From NCBI GenBank assembly GCA_021186555.1, contig JAJKFL010000003.1, forward strand, positions 48,819,630-48,883,629: 64,000 bases of DNA, written 5' to 3'. This document shows positions 34,275 through 45,008 of this stretch, in pieces. The translations under genes and the position numbers were made by a program. Each line of letters opens with the position of its first letter. Position 1 is the stretch's first letter. This DNA is from Reticulitermes speratus (Eukaryota > Arthropoda > Insecta > Blattodea > Rhinotermitidae). The notes under the pieces were generated by a model, which was not told the origin of the DNA, made no database searches, and was given only the letters and a program-made list of their open reading frames with translations.

Positions 34275-34689
34275 TGAATTGATACTATTGTAAGATATTG
34301 TACATTAAGTTGGTAAAATAAAATACTTTTCAATGCTAATTGAAATTTACTGACACAGTACTTACATTTATTGACTACTTAAAATGTTAAAAGTGTCTTT
34401 CTTCTTCATTGACACACTAAGTATTTCGAGAACGCATGAACAACATCGCAAGAAGAAAATGTCCTCTCTGACGCTTTGACAAAGGAGAAGAAAATGATGA
34501 AATAATTGCATGTACGGACTTCCTGTTGTCAAATCTGGAGTGCTGGTGACTTTTTCGCCACGCTGCATTTCCTTGTGTTACTGTAAATTTCTGCAGAAAA
34601 ATGTGCGTGGAACTGATGCATAAGATAGTAATGCTTTGGGAGAACCTGCTGCCATTATCTGAGGGTTAACTACCCTAAATTTTACGGTA

Positions 34690-34765
34690 CATACTCTGAA
34701 GAAGGAAGCAGCGTGTTCCTCCGAAACGTTGCTATATAAGTAGCATACTACATAGAATCGTCATA
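34690..34765 (+). ncRNA. F-family hammerhead-like core
   Basis: CTGAAGA (34696-34702), stem II AGGAA with TTCCTCC, GAAA (34723-34726), CGTTGC. The tail ctatataagtagcatactac follows and ends in aatcgtcata, a variant of the F tail. The best preserved F core in the window. Confidence 0.5.
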
Positions 34766-34904
34766 AGATAGTTCCCCTTTTTGCGTATTCAGACGAGTAT
34801 GATGCAATACCATGTTTATGATATTTTGGAAAAAAAAAATTCTTTTAACAGTAAATAAGTTTTTAATACAAAGAAAGTTCGAATCCCGAAAACAATATTG
34901 GTTT

Positions 34905-34965
34905 CTATATGGATGTCGGTAAATATTTACCATAATACACGGCGTCATATTCCAGAAGAGTGTCA
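34905..34965 (+). repeat. F-family tail
   Basis: ggatgtcggtaaatatttac followed by ataatacacggcgtcatatt and ccagaag. Core mostly lost. Confidence 0.6.
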
Positions 34966-35414
34966 TCTTCTGACCGAACTGCTTTGGACCTGCAGAGTGG
35001 AATCTTGTTCTGTGCACATGCAGAGTGACGTTACTCTCCGTGGACATCCAAAGTGGCATCTTGTTCTGTCTACATTAATTCTGAACCCCCCCAAATGCAG
35101 AGCAGGAGGTTTAATTACTCTACGACGACCTACGCCAGAATTAACTTAGTGAATAATACATTTATATTGAGCTTGACCCCATGACCGAAAACCAAGCAGG
35201 TTAGTATAGCGGTAAAGCTCTGGTCTTATATTCGGAGGAATTTTGACTAGACAACACGTTGTGCTGATTAAGATTTTGCTAAGGTTTCCTTAGTAACTTC
35301 CAACGATTTGAAATACAGTAGTCCTTCCTTACCTGCTCATCGTACGTGCACATTTTCTCATCTCTCTAAATCTAAGGTTTTCACGGCGGTGGATAAAAAA
35401 ATTTCGTTTATGTG

Positions 35415-35545
35415 GGATGTGACGCCGTGTAGTCTGTTAGGTAGGTACAACGTTTTGGAGGAACTCTAACTTTTCCGAAATATCTGTCTACCTAGTTTGG
35501 TAGACAGATGCTTCGGAAAAGTCGTGACATCCCATAAGGCCTAAT
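35415..35545. repeat. F-family inverted pair
   Basis: Left (minus): gggatgtgacgccgtgtagt, then tacaacgttttggaggaact. Right (plus): gtttggtagacagatgct, then cgtgacatccca. The outer words gggatgt and acatccc pair, giving a foldback of about 130 bp. Confidence 0.55.
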
Positions 35546-35589
35546 TTTAATTTTCGTATCTCATTTAACGGTTGTCAACTTCTTAAAAA

Positions 35590-35700
35590 TTGGCTCACTC
35601 AAGGCAAACGCCACGTCTTGGCCGCCTCCTTTCAAATCTTCTCCAGTTCATTGCTAACATATGCCTTTACGGTGTGTACAGGGACGACTTTACCTTTTCA
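35590..35700 (+). mobile_element. SINE family C 3' fragment
   Basis: caaacgccacgtcttggccg and cctttacggtgtgtacaggg followed by acgactttacctttt resemble the 3' half of family C. Short and diverged. Confidence 0.4.
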
Positions 35701-36166
35701 TTTATTTCCGTATTTTGAATGGTAGCGCTGAACAACATAAGTGTCTACGCTTGACTACCCCAAGACGTCTCTTTACTTCAGGTTTTATCCACTATGATTT
35801 CGTATGAAACACGAGGGCACCAGCATTATTAACACACAGGTTTAATGATGTTCAACATCCAGCTATCCTGTAGACAGAAACTGTGTTTTTTTTCTGAAGC
35901 CATAGTATCTATTTACGAAACTGCACCACAGATCACATCCCAGTAGACCGCAGTGTTTATATTCTAACCTCGTTAAACGGGTTTTAATCTCACAAAGTGC
36001 AAACAATGCCGTTAAGTAACGAAAGAACCCATGCCGACATCTCTCAAGAGTAAGGTCCCTTGAGGGTTTCCGGAACAGCGTTCTGCATGCATTGTGATGG
36101 TCACCAGCCTTAATCATGTTAAGACAAGGTTTTGGCAGTGACAGTACAGACACGGGTGCCGCGTGT

Positions 36167-36335
36167 CACACGTCCGCGAGCGTTTCGCTGCGCCCAGGAT
36201 CTGTTAATGTTGTCTGCGTCGCACATTCTAGGTTTTCCACGAAGTCGACAGTATAATGAGAATCGTCTAGAAACCTTATGTTGAATATTACAGGCAGGAT
36301 CTTGCTTCGCGCCGCCATGACCCACTCTATGCTCA
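36167..36335 (-). other. 55-codon ORF in a CpG-rich patch, unassigned
   Basis: The minus-strand frame starts MSIEWVMAARSKILPVIF, continues through FLDDSHYTVDF and ends ETLADV before a stop. The patch is richer in CpG than its flanks. Residue choice looks protein-like, but I recognise no family and see no clear splice sites. It may be an old exon or transposon relic. The overlapping frames at 35863-36153 and 36119-36325 are in other phases and I do not support them. Confidence 0.2.
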
Positions 36336-36526
36336 TGTTGAGAAGTATCAGACGCTTTTCGAGTGGGCCACGACCATTTGCAGCCGAATCCTTACCTATC
36401 TGATGTATTCCATATTTTGTAATTTCTGCAACTGAAATAACCTCGCCAAATAAATTAAGACTATTCCATTAGTTCACTTTATGACAGTTGTATGGAATAA
36501 AATTAGGTCTACCGAACAATAAAAAT

Positions 36527-36808
36527 GGGGCTTCCGGTGGTGCAATTGGTTGAGGCACTGCGTTACAAGCCGGAAGGTCGCGGGTTCGATTCCCGATTGG
36601 GTCATTGGAATTTTTCATTGATTTAATCCTTCTGGCCGCACTATGGCTCTGTGGCCGACTCAGCCTGTAACAGAACTGAGTAATATTTCCTGAAGTTAAA
36701 GGCGGCCGGTGCGTAGGGCAGACATCCTTACCACTTCATGTGCCGACTGCCTGGAATTCTGGAAAAGTCAACCTCCTGGAAACCTCAGGGACTATCCAGG
36801 CTGTACCT
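36527..36808 (+). mobile_element. SINE family A
   Basis: Head cttccggtggtgcaattggt, box B ggttcgattcccgattgg, body aatttttcattgatttaatc, gccgactcagcctgtaacag, ggtgcgtagggcagacatcc, end tccaggctgtacctt. No certain target duplication. It directly abuts a LINE remnant on its right. Confidence 0.88.
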
Positions 36809-36812
36809 TTTT

Positions 36813-37070
36813 AACAGAAGAAATGCAAACCACGTTTTGATGGATAAACCTGAATGGTAGGGACCATTTGGAAGATATGGGAGCAGTAGGCAGGATAATA
36901 TTAAAATGGACCTTAAACATAGGATGGGATGGTGTGGACTCGATTAATATGACTCAGGATAGAGAAAAATGGGGTGCTGTTGTGAACACGGAAATGACCC
37001 ATCAAGCTTCTTACAATGCGGAGAATACTTGACTACGTGATTTTCTCAAGGACTCTTCTTCATTGTGTTA
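36813..37070 (+). pseudogene. LINE 3' end, GRPRRRW family, broken
   Basis: aacctgaatggtagggacca, aatattaaaatggaccttaa, tgactcaggatagagaaaaa, gttgtgaacacggaaatgac align with 17440-17640. Frame lost. The tail (ttctcaaggactcttcttca) matches the family 3' end. Confidence 0.75.
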
Positions 37071-39299
37071 GTTAGTTCATCAGACATACAGACAGACAGA
37101 GGCACTGATTGACTGACTGACTAAGTAACTAACTAAATAACTGCGTGCTGCCTAATTAATCCATCTACCTGCGATACGATTTATGTTTGAATATGCATGT
37201 GTTATTCATGAATGTGGAATAAATCAGTAACAGGACAAAAAATGACAGCACTATAGGGCAGTGAGAGATACCTATGTCCTAGTCGATACTGCAGTCTCAA
37301 ACACTGTCGATAATATTACATAGCAAATTATTCATGGGTATTGTGACTGAATTTTCAATGGTATTTTATTGGTAAAATTTTTTATCTCGCCATCTGTGAA
37401 AGTAATTTTTATAGTTTTACCAGATGGTAGCAATAAATTAATATAATTTTTGAATATATGTTATTACTTATGCAAAAGTGTGATAGAATACTTTTGGGCG
37501 CAAATTTTCAGAGATATTACCAATTTTTATATCAGCCGTGTTTTTCATTTTTTTTCTTTTTTGGTAAATTAAAGTCGTTTTCTATCTTTTATTTCGGTCT
37601 TGTAAATCCTCCAAATGCTGAGTTCCGGGCTTAGACAAGAAGCACATTATTTCGCGAAAATGCACTGAGTGTTTATAATTATTTCGGACAGCTGCATGAA
37701 ATTCTTAGCAGTAAATGCCAGGATTATGATTACGTCTCACAGTGGGCATATACGCAATTAATAAACATTGTACATTCCTGCAGTTGTTACATTTTTCCTC
37801 GTGAAAGAGTACATCGTAAAACAACGGGCGTGTTTTGCTTTTAATGCTTCTACATGCCGGTAATATTAAATCCTAGATGCAGCTTCGCCTGTATTTCACT
37901 TCTATGTCATCGAAAAGTTATTTAAACTCTACGCCTCTTCTACTTCTCATTTTTTAAATTTTAACTTTGGTTTTTCACCCCTAAATTTCCTAACGTCATT
38001 CTGACTAAGGCGCTAACTCACACTGTGGAGCTAAGCTCTTCTCCAGAAGCTAGGAGTAACCACTTGATAAGTTAGTTCTTTGTTTGTAGATCGTTAATTA
38101 CTCTATTTTTATTAGTGCGTTACGTAGATAGTTACAGAAATATCTGCTTTTTATTGCTGAATGAATGGGCCGTTATGTAAAATGTAGAATATGTACTATA
38201 TAGTATATATTACGTAATGTATGGTGTATAATATGTATAAAGTATATAACACATATTATATAGCGGTTACATTCTTCATCACAATTTTGAAAGTACACAT
38301 TTTATATCTCGGACTGTTATCGGTTATTCTGATTCACATCTATTGTTTTTTCCTTATAAGAAGAGAGTGCTTTAAGACAGACAACGACTGTCTCTTTCTA
38401 CATACATGTGTAGTATTTATGGATAAATCCACCTATTCTTGTGCCATATCTAATATCCGAAACGCCATTAAAGCGCATAAGGTGTTTTAAAGTAAATTTT
38501 TAAACAGCTGAGGAAAGGCAAACCGCAACTTCTCACGTTCATTTTGCACCATGTAGTAAATTATTTATCTAATTATATTTCATATGTACTAACTAGTGAT
38601 ACATACCCTAAGCCTTAGGCATGTATTCAGTGGGAGACTGTCTCAGTAAATGTTGTCTTTACATATTTTTCAGCTGAAATATTTTGCTTGTGAAGTTGAG
38701 AATTATCCAAGATAAATTAACTGTAGCTTTATTGCTTGCTTCAAATTTTAAAAAGGCAAAAAGAAGTAACTGAAAAAGTGCCCACTACATCTAAAATTAA
38801 AATTATAGAATTTAAGTGTTACAAAAATTTCAGAATACCCTATGCTTTTCCAGGAAATGAGAATTGCCATTAGCATGTAACCTGGAACTACATTGGTTCG
38901 GCAGTTACATATGGTTGCAATTGTGTTTTGTTTTGTGAGAGAATTTGATCTTTGGCGGCAATGCTTAATTAGGACGAGCACAACGTCAGTATGCAAATTT
39001 GACAGCTTTACAGTATTAATACACTAACAATTTTGCATCATTTAATTTTCTAATTCCTACATAAAATCATATTTGTTATTTTTCTATAATAAACCTGTCA
39101 GAATATACTATCTTTCACATAAGTATATTTATTCTGTATACCGACAGGGATGTCTAATATTAAAATTACCTTTTACGTTTAATATTATATTTACCGTGCA
39201 AAAAAATAAAAAATAATGCTACATTTTAAAAGTACAAAAGTTAAAATATAGGATATCCTACATTATTGTTGATTTGTAATTTGTGTAATTCACAATCCA
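37071..39299. other. Unassigned AT-rich stretch
   Basis: Short actg/acta repeats at 37090-37140. The 89-codon frame at 38221-38490 is hydrophobic by AT bias and has no recognised domain. No repeat family recognised. Confidence 0.35.
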
Positions 39300-39346
39300 A
39301 GTCCCTGATGATGATCCCAAAATAGGGATTCGAAACATGTTGGACT
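39300..39346 (+). ncRNA. Hammerhead-ribozyme-like motif, most complete single copy
   Basis: AGTCC (39300-39304), CTGATGA (39305-39311), stem II ATCCC pairing with GGGAT over an AAAATA loop, GAAA (39332-39335), palindrome ACATGT, T at 39341, GGACT (39342-39346). Stem I AGTCC/GGACT is five perfect pairs. Downstream, TGCATTGGTCGGTT (about 39391-39404) echoes the TGCATTTAGTTGGT tail of the foldbacks, so it belongs to the same family. Its inverted partner is not seen. Confidence 0.7.
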
Positions 39347-40194
39347 AGTTTTATGGTAAATTGTATTGTATAATAAAGAATAATAACTGTGCATTGGTCG
39401 GTTAAAGAGATGTATGCTTCACAGTCTGTAGGTCTATTGCGAAGTGCAGAAGGAGGAGAATACATGAAAGAAATACGTAATGTGTTGAATATTTACTGAG
39501 CACTATTGCTTTGTACTAGCATGTGCCTGTGATAAACGGAAATCATACTAAGTAAATAAATGTCCGTCTTGAAACTTCGTTATGTGCAGGTTTTATTTGT
39601 GAATCTTATAATGGAAAAAGCAATTTCAGGTCTAATAATTCCACTAGTTGCCGCTACGTATAAAGTGAATGACTTTATAATAAATCATTGCCTTAAAGTT
39701 GTTTTAAGACATTTTCCTTGAAGAGCGTCTCGCTTACGGGTGGAAGCAGATAATCTTCCATCTTCCATAACGAAGAGCGCCCCCCACTCCTACTGCAAGA
39801 ACCGATGTTCCTGGAATTACTATTTGCCTGGCCGACGTGGGTGCGTGTGATTTATAGTTCAAGGGATTAAACTTTAACAAATAGAATTATTTTAGGGATA
39901 TAAGGAAGAAAGTATTTAAGTACAAGCTGACTATCCAAGCGCTGCCCTTCATGAAAACAACCTCCCGTGACTCGCGCCCACAATTTAATAGCCTATAACT
40001 ATTTCAGAGTGAATGGGTAGTACTGTAGATTATGGCCCACTGCGTTAAATTTATAATTCAAGGCCACACACATGTAAATATGTTTGTATTTATATATGCT
40101 GTATGCTTCATACAGGCTATGTACATATATATTAAATGTGGGGAAGTAAATAATGAATCAGGTTATTCCTGGCTTAATTATGCATCACCCCATA
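39347..40194. other. Unassigned stretch
   Basis: Apart from the probable tail of the hammerhead element to about 39410, nothing is recognised. Confidence 0.35.
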
Positions 40195-40450
40195 AAAAGC
40201 ATGCAAAGTGGAGGTATAGCTCCACTCATTCTTAATATCGGCATTAAGTAAAAGTACGTGGTGATATTCAATACCGGGCTGCCTCGCCGCTGGGAAAAGG
40301 TTCTCCGTCTTGTATTAAGAGTATTAGTTAGGAGGCTGAGCAGACAGAAAAAGATGGTAGAAAAGAGGAAAATCCCTGCCCTGTCGGGTATTGAGCCCGA
40401 ATTCCTAGATCATTAGGCCCTTGTCCTGGTCATGCATTGACTAAGCAAAA
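40195..40450 (-). mobile_element. Old SINE family C copy
   Basis: Inverted order: ggaggtatagctccactcat, ggctgcctcgccgctgggaa, attagttaggaggctgagca, then gggtattgagcccgaattcc (box B region). The head at about 40410-40450 is poorly preserved. Confidence 0.65.
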
Positions 40451-41318
40451 TAGACTCCCGTAGAATGTTAGCATTTAAATAATTTGATTATGTGAATATA
40501 AAATTCAATTAAGATTTAAATTTTGATGTGATAAATATTCAACAAGCTAAAACGGTAAGCGCTTAATGAGTTTCTTATGTGATCGAATTAGAATGTTATA
40601 TGTGTGTCTGACCATCTATCGTCGTGAAGTCCAATTCTCCTTGAATAACTAGTAGTCTTTATAGTGGTCAAGGAATTCCCCGCAATTATGGAACCCGTAA
40701 CTTTAATGCTATATTCATAACAGCCTATCAAACATTTCCCATTTTTGAGTCACATTAGTCCAGTCAACACGTCAAAAATGCTTCTTAAACATTCATTTTA
40801 ATATTATCCTCCCATCTATAATTGGGTCATTGAAGAATTACTTTAATACTGGCTCATATCCATACTCAGTAAGAAACGGGACTCTATTCCTGTTTCGGAG
40901 GAAATAAGTCGGAATGTGAAGCTGACATAATCCTTTCTGGCAACGTGGTTCTTAAGAAACGGTGGAGCTTTTTCTTCGTGTTTTTTATATTCGTTTATAG
41001 AATGAGGTTTGGGCATTGGTTGGATTTGGGTTTCTCTTTTTACGCACAATGTGACTGGTAGGAGAATAGAGTTTGTGCCCCAGCTGGGTTTGTTGCTTGT
41101 GGGCGTTGCGTAGGGTTAATCGATAAGTTGCGACCAGTTGAACAACGTGGTGCATAATTGGATATGCTGGTCTCTCAGTATACGTTTGTGGGCCATATCT
41201 GTTTCGCTGCAGCTTTTTATATCTACTGATTGTTTATATATATATATATACTTATTTATTGTTTTCTTAACGACACTGTTGTATTTCCGAATGTTTAGTG
41301 TCGAATAGTAGACAATCA
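40451..41318. other. Unassigned stretch with (TA)n
   Basis: A TA run lies at 41234-41250. Near 41260-41285 ttcttaacgacactgttgta resembles ctttacttaacgacgctgtc at 60450-60470, a dispersed repeat word I cannot classify further. Confidence 0.35.
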
Positions 41319-41362
41319 GTGAATAATAAATTGGAAAGGACGTGGAAGGAAGCGGTGTTGGA
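41319..41362 (+). repeat. H-family repeat fragment
   Basis: gtgaataataaattggaaag followed by gacgtggaaggaagcggtg, as at 20411. Confidence 0.45.
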
Positions 41363-41882
41363 GTTTGCCTTCTTGTGCTGAGTAATATCACAACAACATC
41401 AGGCCAGCCGGTGTCTTGAAATAGAGGTCAAGCACCTCCAGAATAGAAGCCAGGAGCTATACCGATCGAGCCAACGTGCTCGATCCTGCCGTGGTTTAGG
41501 AGGTAGGCATAATATTATACGTAAGGACTAATGAAGAAACAAAGAAAATAGTTTCATATTAGCTCATTATGCCTTGTACTACATGCGTTCACGACTTGCT
41601 TGAGAAAGGTGCGTTGGTAACCTGACACTTGACTGTGTTGGTCAAGAAATGTATCACCTTTTTATATCTGATGCCTTAATAGTACTTATTTCTAATGACA
41701 GAACTCACGTGGTTATGGTGCCACATTTATTGCATTTCTTCTATTAGGTGTAGTGTTATTTTATATTTGTAATATTGGTATAGCTTCACTTTATATTCAC
41801 CGTGCATCTTTTTATAATTGATTATTTGTACCAACAAATGCACTAAGACAGTTTTTTCACTGTTTTCTTTATTATAAGGATG

Positions 41883-41925
41883 CCCCAATACGCATTTCGG
41901 CAATTATTTTGCCATCATCAGGGGG
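41883..41925 (-). ncRNA. Hammerhead-ribozyme-like motif (left arm)
   Basis: Minus strand: CCCC (41925-41922), CTGATGA (41921-41915), stem II GGCAA/TTGCC, GAAA (41898-41895), TGCGTAT, T, GGGG (41886-41883). Core, stem I and stem II are all intact. Stem III can form two pairs (AT...AT) around GCGT, or pair between molecules. Confidence 0.72.
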
Positions 41926-42240
41926 TATTTTAAGTGAGTTTTTACATAGACCAATTCTTTGGTTACGTCATAACAGTGAGTCAGTATTTGTTACCACATC
42001 GTATAAAATTTTGTATAATTAGTGGTATTTTTAGGCTGTTAAAAGTTATTAAATTTTAAAATTACAATAAAATCAAGTAGTATATTATACTACTCTCTAT
42101 AGTAGGCCTATAATTATTAATTAATGGCAGCGTGGTCCTATTTTTAGCGTGTATTCCATTTATCTGTGTGTTATGTTGTTAGGACCTCCTTCCCTCCTGT
42201 CTGCGTGGTTAGTAGTCTATGTAAAAATTCACTTAAAATA

Positions 42241-42283
42241 CCCCCTGATGATGGCAAAATAATTGCCGAAATGCGTATTGGGG
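42241..42283 (+). ncRNA. Hammerhead-ribozyme-like motif (right arm)
   Basis: CCCC (42241-42244), CTGATGA (42245-42251), stem II GGCAA/TTGCC with an AAATAA-like loop, GAAA (42268-42271), TGCGTAT, T at 42279, GGGG (42280-42283). Same core as the left arm, opposite strand. Cleavage is expected after 42279. Confidence 0.75.
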
Positions 42284-42360
42284 CATCCTTATAATAAAGA
42301 AAACAGTGAAAAAACTGTCTTAGTGCATTTGTTGGTACAAATAATCAATTGGTATAGCTT

Positions 42361-43490
42361 GTTGATGTGCTTACGTAGTGTTATTGTAATGTTGTTTGTA
42401 TGTTGCTGTACTCAAACTGATCGAGTTTGCTCAAAACGCAACATTCTGTAGGGAGGATCGTGGTTTGAACTTCCGCCGGGACAACGACTGCCCTGACCGT
42501 TGTTTTTTGGTTCACCTCAGTCCTTCAGGAAAAATTCCGGGATAGCACGGCAATTATATTACGACTGTTTCCTCTCAAATCTTAGTTTTATACCTTTATG
42601 TGTTGCTTTCCACTGTTACTTAAATAATGAAGTAACGCAATAAAATTGTATTTGTAACCTGAGACTCTGACAACCTCGTAAAAAATTCATCAAGAAATAA
42701 ATAAATTAATATTTTGTACTGCTGATTATGAACATATATTACTGATATTAAACTGACAACACTCAATACATGCAGTGAGTTACGTACATGTTACGTTTCA
42801 CATTTCGCCTCCTTTTGTTTGTCCAAACAGACAATGCAAGGGGTCATGCAGCACGTGGTGCCTGCATACTGCTGGGGTGCTGTAATATTTCAGAAGACCA
42901 TAAGCATTATTGAGCAGAAGCTTACGGTGTAACCAGCTGCACCTGATGCCACATTTACACAACGTTTCTACACATAAGAAATAGCTCATCCTTAAATTTA
43001 AATGAGGAGAAAGTTTGGTAGATTGTTGGAATATTAATTGACTTACCTATTTTTTTTTTTTTTTTTGTAAAGTAAAGTTTTAATGAGGGATTCTAATTTT
43101 ACTTGAAATTTGTCGTTAAAATGTTCCACCATTAGCGTCCATATATCAAAACTTTTATGTTTTATGAAGTTACTTCCTTTTCCTTCTTGTTGGGGATTCT
43201 AGTTTACTCTCATAGCTGACTCAGAAAAATAATTAATACGTGTAGCAGACTCTCAAATCTATGAACAACGAAATAAGTGGACAACTTAGGATATTTAATG
43301 ACGACAATTATCATGTTTAATAGAGGATAGTGAAACACAGAACGGTGTGATAGCCTGTGCAAGTAGCGAGAAACATTTACTTACAGGATTATGGAAAGAA
43401 ACCCTTTTACGATAAAAAAAATCTACGGAGATGATATGGACAATCCATGTACCTCGCACGAAATGAATAAAAAATGCGTGAAAATTTGTA
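42361..43490. other. Unassigned, with a possible SINE fragment
   Basis: At 42450-42550 the plus strand has ggaggatcgtggtttgaact (box B-like) and further on tcagtccttcaggaaaaatt and ccgggatagcacggcaatta, the look of a diverged tRNA-derived SINE. A T-run lies at 43049-43066. Otherwise nothing recognised. Confidence 0.35.
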
Positions 43491-43499
43491 TTGGAAAAT

Positions 43500-43580
43500 C
43501 TTGGTGGCAACATACTACTTCACAGATCTAGACTTAAATGGGAAGTTAGTAGTAAAATGGATATTAAAACAATCGAGTCA
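43500..43580 (+). pseudogene. Short LINE remnant, GRPRRRW family
   Basis: ctagacttaaatgggaagtt, then gtaaaatggatattaaaaca align with the agatgggagtttaatattaaa region at 17480-17520. Very short, so tentative. Confidence 0.3.
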
Positions 43581-43621
43581 TATCGCACAATGACACATTA
43601 ACAAAATAATAAAACCGAAGT

Positions 43622-43934
43622 AAAGCTAAAGCAATCCCATTACAGGACTGGACATGCCATTAGGGTTCCAGGAGGTTGAGGCTCCCAGATTTCTAGACAA
43701 TCGGCACGTGAAGGTGGTAAGGTTGTCAGCCCTACGCAGCAGCCGCCTTTATCCCCCCCAAGGATATATTCCTGGCAATCATTTCTGTTAGAAGCTGAGT
43801 CGACCCCAGGGCCATAGTGCGACCGAGAGGATTATGTCAATGAAAAATTCCAATGACACCATCGGGAGTCGAACCCGCGACCTTCCGGCTTGTAAAGCAG
43901 TGGCCTCAACCAACTGCGCCACCGCGTGCCCCCC
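43622..43934 (-). mobile_element. SINE family A, near full length
   Basis: Minus strand: head gggcacgcggtggcgcagtt, box B gcgggttcgactcccgatgg, body aatttttcattgacataatc, gtcgactcagcttctaacag, ggctgacaaccttaccacct, end cctgtaatgggattgc. Closest to the copy at 8456-8744. No certain target duplication. Confidence 0.9.
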
Positions 43935-44934
43935 GTTACCGACGTATTTACAAGTAATGTTTTGTATGACCTAATAGAGTGTAGGTCAAGGAACATCAGC
44001 GCATGATGTATGAGGTATGAATTTTATTACGTGTCACATGCAGGTGTTACTTTCCGTGTATCCATTGTTCTTTAATGGCCCTAAGTGATGTTATGAATAC
44101 GGTTAAAGGCCTTTTGTAATGAATCAAATTTTATATTCAAATGGATAAAGGACGCAACGGAGAATCATATTGAAGTCATACGTTTGTGTGTGGTGCTTTT
44201 CTTTATTTTCTGTACTCTTCTACTCTCAGGTCATAGTTATGATTCTTTTTCCGTCTTCCACGTGGATGAATGTGAAGAAATTTCTTCTCGTGTTGAGTGC
44301 TAGATTAAACTACTCTCCTTTCCTGCTATGAGAATAGCTTTACTTAGGGTCTCAACAGAATATAAATTTCAGTACATGCTGTCCACCCCCCTGAAGACAA
44401 CCAATTTCGGGGAAATAAAAAGATGACAAATTCAGAATAAGTAACCGTAAGATTTATACTTGTTTAGACACGTTCAGAGACAGGCAAGTGGGTTCCAGTT
44501 GTGTAGATACCAAGTTTATACTTCACTCCAAATTTGTGTGTGTCCTGACAGTTTGCCCTGGAGCATCACAGATTGATTCTTTCTCTAAAGACGAGTTCTA
44601 ATTTGATTCCTCAAGTCTAATTACGCTGACGTTATTAGAGAACGTACTTCCACTTAGAAAGAAGGAACCGGAGCCCTACCTAAGTACACCATAAAATTCA
44701 TTATCTGGACAAATTGGTTTTACTCAAGATAGATTTTAATAAAGAAGAACTTGTCTGTCAGTTATGTTGAAGTTGTAAGTTAATTAAGAACAGGATACAG
44801 GAAGATCCGATAATTTTATTTTTTAAAATAACTAGATATAAATGTCAAAATTAAGAATAAAACCCATATAAACGCATCTGCTATTTACCTACGTTAAAAA
44901 CTTAGATAAAACTGTAGCCTGAGTTTAGGGTTTT
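43935..44934. other. Unassigned stretch
   Basis: No gene. ccCTGAAGAcaacc...ggGGAAAT at 44391-44420 is a possible relic of a hammerhead-like core but stem pairing is poor. Confidence 0.3.
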
Positions 44935-45008
44935 ATGTAGTGACTCCGTGTAGTCTGGTAGTACGCACCAACGTTTAAGAGGAGGTTATTGCCGTCGTTT
45001 CAGGGGTA
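44935..45008 (-). repeat. F-family repeat
   Basis: Inverted F order: tagtgactccgtgtagtctg, gtagtacgcaccaacgttta, then agaggaggttattgccgtcg and tttcagggg. The core is decayed. Confidence 0.55.

Larger units (their letters stand above)
33628..34334 (+). mobile_element. Foldback element with hammerhead-like core, interrupted by a second one
   Basis: Outer flanks gctaattgaactttac (33612-33627) and gctaattgaaatttac (34335-34350) match at 15 of 16 and are the probable target duplication. The left arm 33655-33723 (ccaactcaatgcacaata, tcttacaatagtatcaat, cccctatac) is inverted in the right arm 34265-34333. The left arm continues at 34029 after the inner element, with cgtatttcggctt, and again begins at stem II. 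A GTGCAT...ATGCAC hairpin lies at 33641-33694. The loop (34055-34231) is unique AT-rich sequence. Confidence 0.8.
41787..42347 (+). mobile_element. Foldback element with two inverted hammerhead-like cores
   Basis: A 561-bp element lies between perfect 13-bp repeats attggtatagctt (41774-41786 and 42348-42360). The left arm (41815-41934) and right arm (42232-42347) are near-perfect inverted copies. Both hold a complete core with stem I. The left end adds a GTGCAT...ATGCAC hairpin (41802-41853). The loop, about 300 bp, is unique and AT-rich without an open frame of note. This is the best-preserved member of the family here. Confidence 0.88.

Noticed and set aside
44388-44425. CTGAAGA...GGGGAAAT as another hammerhead
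   Set aside because: Stem II pairing is poor and the palindromic stem III is missing; at most a relic.
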